A model generated the notes under the pieces. It saw nothing but the letters and a program-made list of their open reading frames with translations. It was not told where the DNA came from and ran no database searches. Source: Eledone cirrhosa (Eukaryota; Mollusca; Cephalopoda; Octopoda; Eledonidae). Taken from it: a stretch of 64,000 nt of DNA. The stretch lies in assembly GCA_964016885.1 (NCBI GenBank), contig OZ024742.1, forward strand, positions 118,700,396-118,764,395. The letters run 5' to 3'. A program made the position numbers and the translations under genes. Positions 57,491 to 64,000 of the stretch are shown one piece after another (positions within the stretch are counted from its first letter, which is position 1; every line of letters starts with the position of its first letter).

Positions 57491-58245
57491 GGAAGTGGGA
57501 GGGAGCTGTAAGGGGTATATATATAATATATATATACTCGCAGAAGTACTTGGTGATGCCCTGGTATTTTATGTAAGTTATAATATATTTTGGCCCATAT
57601 TTCAAAATATATGACCAATGAAATATGATTACAGTATTTTAACTTAAAGTAGGAATTATAGCAGAATATTTATTGTCACTTGTTCAAAGCAAATCATCTA
57701 GATAAAAATATTAGTTTTGTCCAGTGGTCTTTTTTTTAATACTGCTTGTTATTACAGCCAGCATATATATATACTGCTTCACACCTAGATAAATCATTAG
57801 GTATGTTGTCAGTGAAAAGGGTATGACCAAAAATATATTTGGACTTTTTTATTTATCTTTTTTTTTTTTTTTTGCACAATCAGAACCTCTGAAATTCAAA
57901 CAACATGTGAAGGCTATTTTGAAAACAATAAATAAAATGAAAAATAAAAAAAAATAAATAAATTTAGCATTTACTTACTCATTTCTGTAATTCAGGAAAA
58001 TTTATTAAAATGTTTACACTTTAGCTCTCATTAACCTTGCCTATATGGCAGTAGGATCTTGTTTGCATGAGATTAGTTTTCTATTTCTTTTCAGTATACT
58101 AACAGTTATAGTGACTCCCATGACACACAGATGTATGTGTGTTTGTGTGTATGACTGTTGGCAGTGATTTGAAATAGATTTTATTAATATTTCTAGTAGA
58201 TCGAGGTATCACATAGAAACTTTCCTTTTTTATTCATACATAAAT
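57491..58245. other. No recognisable gene
   Basis: AT-rich; A- and T-runs near 57860 and 57950. A 29-bp sequence at 58037-58065 repeats one at 56795-56823. Confidence 0.4.
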
Positions 58246-60530
58246 TTGGCTGCTATTTCTAACAGGTCTAGCTAGTTATCATAAAAAGATCTCACTTATA
58301 CAACTTTATATAGCAGAGGTACCCAGGAATGTCTCCATATTCTTCCAAAGTAACACTATGCAGTAAAGTTGTGACTTCAGAATTCCTTACAAACTATATG
58401 ACTAATGAACTAGGATCTATTGTCATTGAATCAGGAATTACGATATTGCTCATTCCAAAGCCTCTGGATAAACAACATTCTTGTTTTTGCCCTGTGGTGC
58501 TACAATGAAGAGACAATCAGGCTTTCCAGCCTTTGTAGTACCAACATCGAGCTGATCATGCGAAAAGACAGGATCTGCCAGGTTCAATCCAATGACTTTC
58601 AACAATTGCCCGAGATTTATTGATGGTCATGGTAAAACTGAGTCTGATAGGAAATTGAAGCCTTTGAAATTCAAATAGCAGAGGTATTCTGGGAATGAAA
58701 CAATTATATAGGACATTGGGCATTATATGTTTGATGATGAGTCTTGTGGCATTGCAAAGTTTTGGAGGATCCAGATTATGAAGTAGCATAACCGATGCTC
58801 CAAGATTCAATATCAGGTTGTGTAGAAGAGTTCCTGCTACTTCAAGAATGTTTATAAATATTCAGTTGGATAGTTTACAACCTGATCTTGGGAAGTGATT
58901 GTGTCAACTGATTTGTAGCATCTTTTCCCTCCCAGTAACATGTCCAGCAGCCTTCTGTTGATTTCTTTCACATCAACATTTTTTGGGTCTAAGATTGCTT
59001 GTTCCCAGAGACATTTGGGAATATTGTCTGCTCTGAATATTTGGAAACACTCTGGCAATCAGTTCTTGTTCTCTTTCAATGATATGGCCAAATTACAACT
59101 GATTTTGGCTGTTGGAGTCCTTTTCAAGTAGCCCATTTTCCCAATTTAAGTAATTGGATGGCAAACTCACTGACACCTTCGTCACCAGTCAAGTGCACTC
59201 GCATATTGGTTGTAAAGCTCAGCCACCGAAAGCAGAGCTAGAGATAAAATGTTTTCAGATAGGCATTGACCTGATCAGCTCAGGTCCCTTGGGGAAATTC
59301 AGCAGATTTTGTCTGAAATCACCACAAGAACCATTGTTACTCATCCCATTCTGCAAGTATTTTCTCTCTGATCTCTTATTGTCCAGGTGAAAAGTTCAAT
59401 TGCTTGGTAATGGCTCATGGTAGCTCCATCCCAAATTATCATCTTGCATGTTCACAGAAGCTTGTCCTTGGATGAGTTCTTTTTGATGTTGCAAAAAGAT
59501 TGTTCAGGTCATAAGGGCAGCTTAAACATGGAGTGTGCAGTTCTTCCTCTATTCAGAAGTGTTGCTGCAATTCCACTTGAAACCACAACAAGAGCAATAT
59601 GTTGCATTTGGCGAAATTTTGCAAGCAGGTAATTTATGAGGAATATCTTACCTGTGCTAGCAGGAACATCGATGAAGAAAAGTCCTCCGATGTCATTTTG
59701 AATGTTTTCCATGATATTGTGGTAGGCGTATTTTTGGTCATCCACCAATTGAGGTTCATTTTTATCCACAAACTTACGCAAGGCTTGAATATGGTAGTTT
59801 GTCTCCTGAAAAATGTCTTGTACTATCTCCATTTCTTCATCTTGCAGTTAGCTAATGTGTTACTCATTACCTGAACTCAATGGGACAAGTGACTCGAGTG
59901 ACTGCTGCTTTTTCTAGGGTTTTCTTCCAATGTCCATTGTCATGCAGGAGTCCATGATATTTACATGCTTCTTGGTATGTTGTGCACATTCTTCTTCCAA
60001 AGCACCTGAGATCCTCAAATGATGTTGGACCTCGAACAATATGCAGAAGTAGCTGTAAATGAAACCACTCTCTGTTGTTGGGGTAGTCATTGTAAACACG
60101 CCCAATAGCATCACTTACCTTGACTTCATGACCCTGCTTCCTTCAATTTCAGGTCTTTCAATTGGTCCAGTTGTAGTATGTTGAGATGTCAACATATAGG
60201 AGGGATCAAACAAATTCATCATTCTGGCAGAGTTTTAAAAATGCAGTTAGAGTAGTCGCAGGTGGTGCTTGTGCCAACTCATGAGTAGTAATATCAGTGA
60301 AGTACACTCTCCGTCCATTTTCTAGATGGTTGAGGTTGACCACTATTGGGTGGCGTTGGTGGATATCAAATCCAAAGATCTGCCAGATAGATTTATTGCG
60401 GGAGATGTATCAAACTGTCTGATACTGTTTGACAATCTTCATTTAGTTATTTGTCAGTAATAAAGGTAGCCATGTCACTGCCCTTGTTGATATATTTTGA
60501 CATATAGTATTGCTTTGAAAGATCTGTAAT
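58246..60530 (-). pseudogene. Helitron PIF1-like helicase relic
   Basis: Minus strand, N to C: FGFDIHQRHPIVVNLNHLEN and GRRVYFTD (60375-60295), WFHLQLLLHIVRGPTSFEDL-type sequence in changing frames (about 60060-59990), DDQKYAYHNIMENI and GGLFFIDVPASTGKIFLINY (59790-59640), the latter a Walker A with PAGTGKT worn to PASTGKI, then VVVSSGIAATLLNRGRTAHS (motif II vicinity), AILDPKNVDVKEINRRLLDM and LGGKRCYKSVD (58990-58900), LGASVMLLHNLDPPKLCNAT, FEFQRLQFPIRLSFTMTINK (58800-58600). This is the order of the helicase domain of animal Helitrons, which drives rolling-circle transposition. Stops and frameshifts throughout. Near 58248-58282 the text GCTGCTATTTCTAACAGGTC resembles the 91-bp unit of the tandem Helitrons. 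Confidence 0.82.
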
Positions 60531-60544
60531 ATTCAAAATTGATA

Positions 60545-61690
60545 TGAGCTTTGAGAAGTTTAAATTGAGGGTAGGAATGAAGTTTAGAGAGGAATTCCAG
60601 ATACAAATAGGAGTACATCAGGGTTCGGTCCTCAGCCCGCTCTTGTTCAGTATAGTCCTCCAAGCCATAACAGAGGAGTTTAAGACTGGCTGCCCATGGG
60701 AACTTCTCTATGCTGATGATCTGGTTCTTATAGCAAAATCAGTAGAGGAGCTAGAGAATAAATTCTGGCTATGGAAACAGCAGTTGGAATTAAGAGGACT
60801 GAGAGTGAACATAGCTAAGACAAAAGTGTTGATAAGTAGAAAAGAGGACAAAACTCTGATTAGGTCAGGGAAATGGCCATGTTCAATATGTAGAAAAGGA
60901 ACTGGCATAAATTTTATAAAATATACACAATGCAGATCTTGGGTACACAAGAGATGTAGCGGGATAGCAGGCACAGGGAAAAATATGTATGCAATAGATG
61001 TACAGGGAAATTTGACAGTAGAAGTCGCAGTGATAGACACATTTTTCAAATGCAGGTAGGTTCTATAGAAGTGGTTGATAGCTTCCGGTACCTAGGTGAT
61101 CAGATTAGCATGGGAGGGGGTGTTCCGAGGCCATAGTATCTAGAATAAGGATGGGTTGAAAGAAGTTTAGGGAGCTGCTTCCTCTGCTGACAAAGAAGGG
61201 TTTCTCCCTGCGTACGAAAGGCCGGTTATATGATGCCTGTGTGAGATACGCGATGCTGCATAGTAGTGAGACATGGGCAGCAACTGCAGAGGATATGCGA
61301 GAGCTGGAGAGAAATGAAGCAAGCATGCTCCGTTGGATATGTAATGTCAATGTATGTGAATGACCAAGCATGGATGAGTTGAGAGAGAAACTGTGTATAA
61401 GAGGGATAAGTTGTAGTGTGCGGGAGAGAAGAATGCGATGGTATGGACATGTGATGCGCCTGGAGGATGACCGCTGGGTAAAGAAGTGTCAAGAAATGCC
61501 AGTAAAAGGAAGACTCAGTAGAGATAGATCACGATAAACATGGGCGGTGATGGTGTGAGCGGACCTCAGATCGCTGAAGCTCACGGAGGAGATGACGAAG
61601 GACCATGACAAGCGGAGAAATGCTGTGCTGAATAGGACCCGTCCCACCCTTGCAAGCAGGGAAAAGCAGATGTAAAATGATGATGATGAT
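60545..61690 (+). mobile_element. RTE-like LINE, 3' part (copy D)
   Basis: 5'-truncated in the RT: FREEFQIQIGVHQGSVLSPL, LFSIVLQAITEEFKTGCPWE, YADDLVLIAKS (intact YADD), then the Cys/His finger (CSICRKGTGINF...CRSWVHKRCSGIAG, with the second C-x2-C worn to YTQC), and after frameshifts FRYLGDQ, LHSSETWAATAEDMRELERN, EASMLRWICNVNV, RWYGHVMRLEDDRW and NRTRPTLASREKQM-like end. It ends in GATGATGATGATAATGATGATG without the long tail of copies A-C. It sits at the 5' edge of the Helitron relic. Confidence 0.85.
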
Positions 61691-61784
61691 AATGATGATG
61701 ACTACCCATCGATAGTCTATGATCAGCTTTAAGTCAAATGACGTTGGAAAAAAATAACGCACAAATTTTTCCTAATATTGCCAA

Positions 61785-61890
61785 AATAATAATTGTTTCT
61801 ACTTTAGGCACAAGGCCAGCAATTACCCAGTGCATTACTGGTACTTTATTTTATCGACCCCGTAAGGATGAAAGGCAAAAATAACTCTTA
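61785..61890 (-). repeat. SINE 3' fragment
   Basis: AATAATTGTTTCTACTTTAG, GCACAAGGCCAGCAATTACC, TGGTACTTTATTTTATCGAC and CCCGTAAGGATGAAAGGC. Confidence 0.75.
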
Positions 61891-62067
61891 GAATGGCGCT
61901 GTTCAGTATAATGAAAGGCAATGACTTGAAGGTTATTAACCATGTTCATAGAATGATGTCAGTCACTATTTTTTCAGTGATAAAAATAGTGTCAGGGACC
62001 AGGCTGCCACTGACACTAAAAAAGTTTACATCAATTTAACAGTAAATAAACATTAAAATAATAATAC

Positions 62068-62185
62068 TTGTTTCTAATTTGGGCACAAGGCCAGCAATAT
62101 TAGGGGAATTGAGTTTATTATATCGACCAAGTACTTTACTGGTACTTTATTTTATTGACCGCAGAATGATGATTTGAACTCAGAA
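62068..62185 (-). repeat. SINE fragment with part of the head
   Basis: CTTGTTTCTAATTTGGGCAC, AAGGCCAGCAATATTAGGGG, TATTATATCGACCAAGTACT and a B-box-like end TGATTTGAACTCAGAACG. Confidence 0.7.
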
Positions 62186-62235
62186 CGTGGGTGGGTGGGG
62201 GGGGGCCTAACGTACAATGCATTTCACCCCTACCC

Positions 62236-62237
<2 letters not shown>

Positions 62238-62295
<58 letters not shown>
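62238..62295. repeat. (AT)n microsatellite
   Basis: Uninterrupted AT run. Confidence 0.95.
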
Positions 62296-62301
<6 letters not shown>

Positions 62302-62446
62302 TAACAGATTAAAGTTTAAGCAAAGAATCGCTGCTTTCACTCTTAACGGGATCTTCTGAAACTGACAAAGTCAATCTGTAAACGCAGAAGTGAATATTTC
62401 AAAAAACGTTGCAACCGGAGGAAGACAGGAAGACGATACTTTGGTT

Positions 62447-62748
62447 CGCGGAGACGTTCCCTGGCAAAGAACGGGAAAAAACGAATATAATACGTCATTA
62501 TTTGGAGCATGTACTGGGTAATTGCTGGCCTTGTGCCTAAAGTAGAAACAATTATTTGGAGCGGTGAAAAACAATTACACGCAAAGACAGAACCACGTTT
62601 ATGGTATAAAAGAAGTCGTAGACTAATCTTCTATTAGGTGGTTCATAGAGACGTTCTCTGGCAATGAACGGAAAAAACGAAGATAATACGTCATATGTGG
62701 AGCGTGGAGAACAATTGCACGCAAAGATAAAACCACGTAAATGGTATT
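62447..62748. repeat. Tandem duplication, one copy with SINE insertion
   Basis: Two units: 62450-62612 and 62650-62746, sharing GAGACGTTC-CTGGCAA-GAACGG, AATACGTCAT and CAATT-CACGCAAAGA-A-AACC. The first unit carries a 42-bp insert (62509-62550) identical in pattern to the SINE 3' end (GCTGGCCTTGTGCCTAAAGT) and flanked by ATTATTTGGAGC on both sides (62497-62508, 62551-62562). Confidence 0.75.
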
Positions 62749-62790
62749 AGAATTGGTGCTCTGAAATAGCGATATATATATGAATGAATA

Positions 62791-63253
62791 TATAGTGTAT
62801 TTTGCAATACACTGTATGCTTAATTAAAAGCATTTTGAAGACCATACGCTATTATTTTAAAGTAGTGACAATATCACTTACTTAAATTTTCAGCAAACAG
62901 GGGAGATAAGCTGACAGAGCTCTGTTTCGTACTTGTTGGTACTTATCAAAGCTCACAACTCTTCCTGTTTGCTGAAAATTATGTGTGTTGGATTCTTATA
63001 GAATTCCAGTAATAATCAGGAACTGATTATATAGAGTGGTCGCCGGTCCATCAGAAACTGAAAATTAGAATTGGTGCCCAGCAAACAGGAAGAGTAGGAG
63101 CTTTGATAAGTACCAACAAGTACGAAACAGGGCTCTGTCAGCTTATCTCTCCTATTTGCTGAAAATTTAAGTAAGTAACATTGTCACTACTTTAAAACAA
63201 TAGATATATTCTTCAAAATGCTTTTAATTAAGCATACAGTGTATTGCAAAATA

Positions 63254-63260
<7 letters not shown>
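62791..63260. repeat. Long nested inverted repeat
   Basis: Arms 62791-62974 and 63079-63260 are reverse complements over about 182 bp at high identity (TATAGTGTATTTTGCAATAC, ACTGTATGCTTAATTAAAAG, TTTAAAGTAGTGACAAT, TTTTCAGCAAA-AGG, CGTACTTGTTGGTACTTATC). Each arm has a smaller inverted repeat (AATTTTCAGCAAACAGG ... CCTGTTTGCTGAAAATT, 62888-62980). A 41-bp piece of the outer end recurs at 63476-63510. Confidence 0.85.

Positions 63261-63317
<57 letters not shown>
63259..63317. repeat. (TA)n microsatellite
   Basis: Continuous TA run directly after the outer end of the inverted repeat. Confidence 0.95.
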
Positions 63318-63323
<6 letters not shown>

Positions 63324-63365
63324 ATTGAACACAAAATATTCCTTTGCTTTTCCTTCGGAATTACC

Positions 63366-63510
<145 letters not shown>

Positions 63511-63849
63511 ATATATATAGTATAACTGAACAAAAAAGAAAAACGAACACAGACATATGCATGTATGCGTTCAAATCGTAATGGACCAGAAACGCTAAGG
63601 TGAAAAAAATACTAACTACAGACAATAGGGTTTGCTAGACTCAATTTAAGAATAAATCAAGAAAAATAAATACAAACCAGTATTGTGGTAACTACCATTC
63701 ACCCGGACGGTTTTTGATGGAACCGTTTCGCAATATTATTTGTGAAGAGGTATATCAAATTCTTGGCTCATCAGCGGGTGAAGAATTAGTATCCTAATCA
63801 CTTCTAAATAAAATAAAAAAACTGGACAGTGTGTATATATATATACACA

Positions 63850-64000
63850 TATGACGGCTCCCATCGGTCACTAATGACCGTGGTTTTGCGCCTAGAAAGT
63901 TTCCCTCTGAGGCACATACTCACCACCATAGGCGATGAGCTGGCCAGCCGCAGTTGTGAGCCCCGCGAGTTGGAGTAGCATTTCCAGCGGTCTCCCTTGC
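63850..64000 (-). mobile_element. SINE body, cut by the window end
   Basis: GGTCACTAATGACCGTGGTT, TTGCGCCTAGAAAGTTTCCC and TCTGAGGCACA match 37245-37305 in the same orientation. It continues beyond the window. Confidence 0.65.

Overview
The window looks like nuclear DNA of a coleoid cephalopod, most likely an octopod. It is AT-rich and intron-heavy. It is packed with 3' tails ending in (GATGAT)n behind the block 'GGAAGGGCATCCAG', and with tRNA-type SINEs carrying 'GGGTCGATAAAATAAAGTACCAGTA'-like bodies, which I associate with octopus genomes. The species is not determinable from the sequence alone.

One conserved host gene is visible: the 3' part of an Ajuba/LIMD1/WTIP-family LIM gene on the + strand. 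Its seven coding exons run from 6662 to 31211. All junctions are GT/AG, the reading phase holds across all seven exons, and they encode about 318 residues: three LIM domains plus a Ser/Asn-rich tail ending ITEL. The N-terminal pre-LIM exons are not seen and probably lie upstream of the window. A small minus-strand ORF near 51.6-51.8 kb is the only other weak gene candidate.

Nearly everything else is mobile DNA. 1-5.9 kb: LINE reverse-transcriptase relics on the minus strand, an expanded LINE/SINE tail minisatellite, a piggyBac-type MITE and a SINE. 6.4-31 kb (the LIM gene): a perfect-looking hairpin beside the first visible exon, a Tc1/mariner-type MITE, two RTE-like LINEs (the second nested in a hAT element with an 8-bp target duplication), older LINE relics, a (TGTTGTAACA)-type minisatellite and several MITEs. 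31-44 kb: 3' UTR, a short hAT element, a dead mariner, SINEs and a 45-bp minisatellite. 44-51 kb: an RTE-like LINE with a decayed endonuclease, the C-terminal half of another LINE type with a PD...D motif, and a non-autonomous Helitron. 52.8-56.4 kb: three Helitrons in head-to-tail tandem. 58.2-60.5 kb: a decayed Helitron helicase, followed by another LINE fragment. 62-64 kb: nested inverted repeats and long (CA)n/(TA)n tracts.

I found no convincing new biological system. The most unusual items are the tandem Helitron array with a variable internal 91-bp minisatellite, the long inverted LINE pair and hairpin around a LIM exon (possible double-stranded RNA in a lineage known for heavy RNA editing), and SINEs that share their 3' tail with the local LINE.
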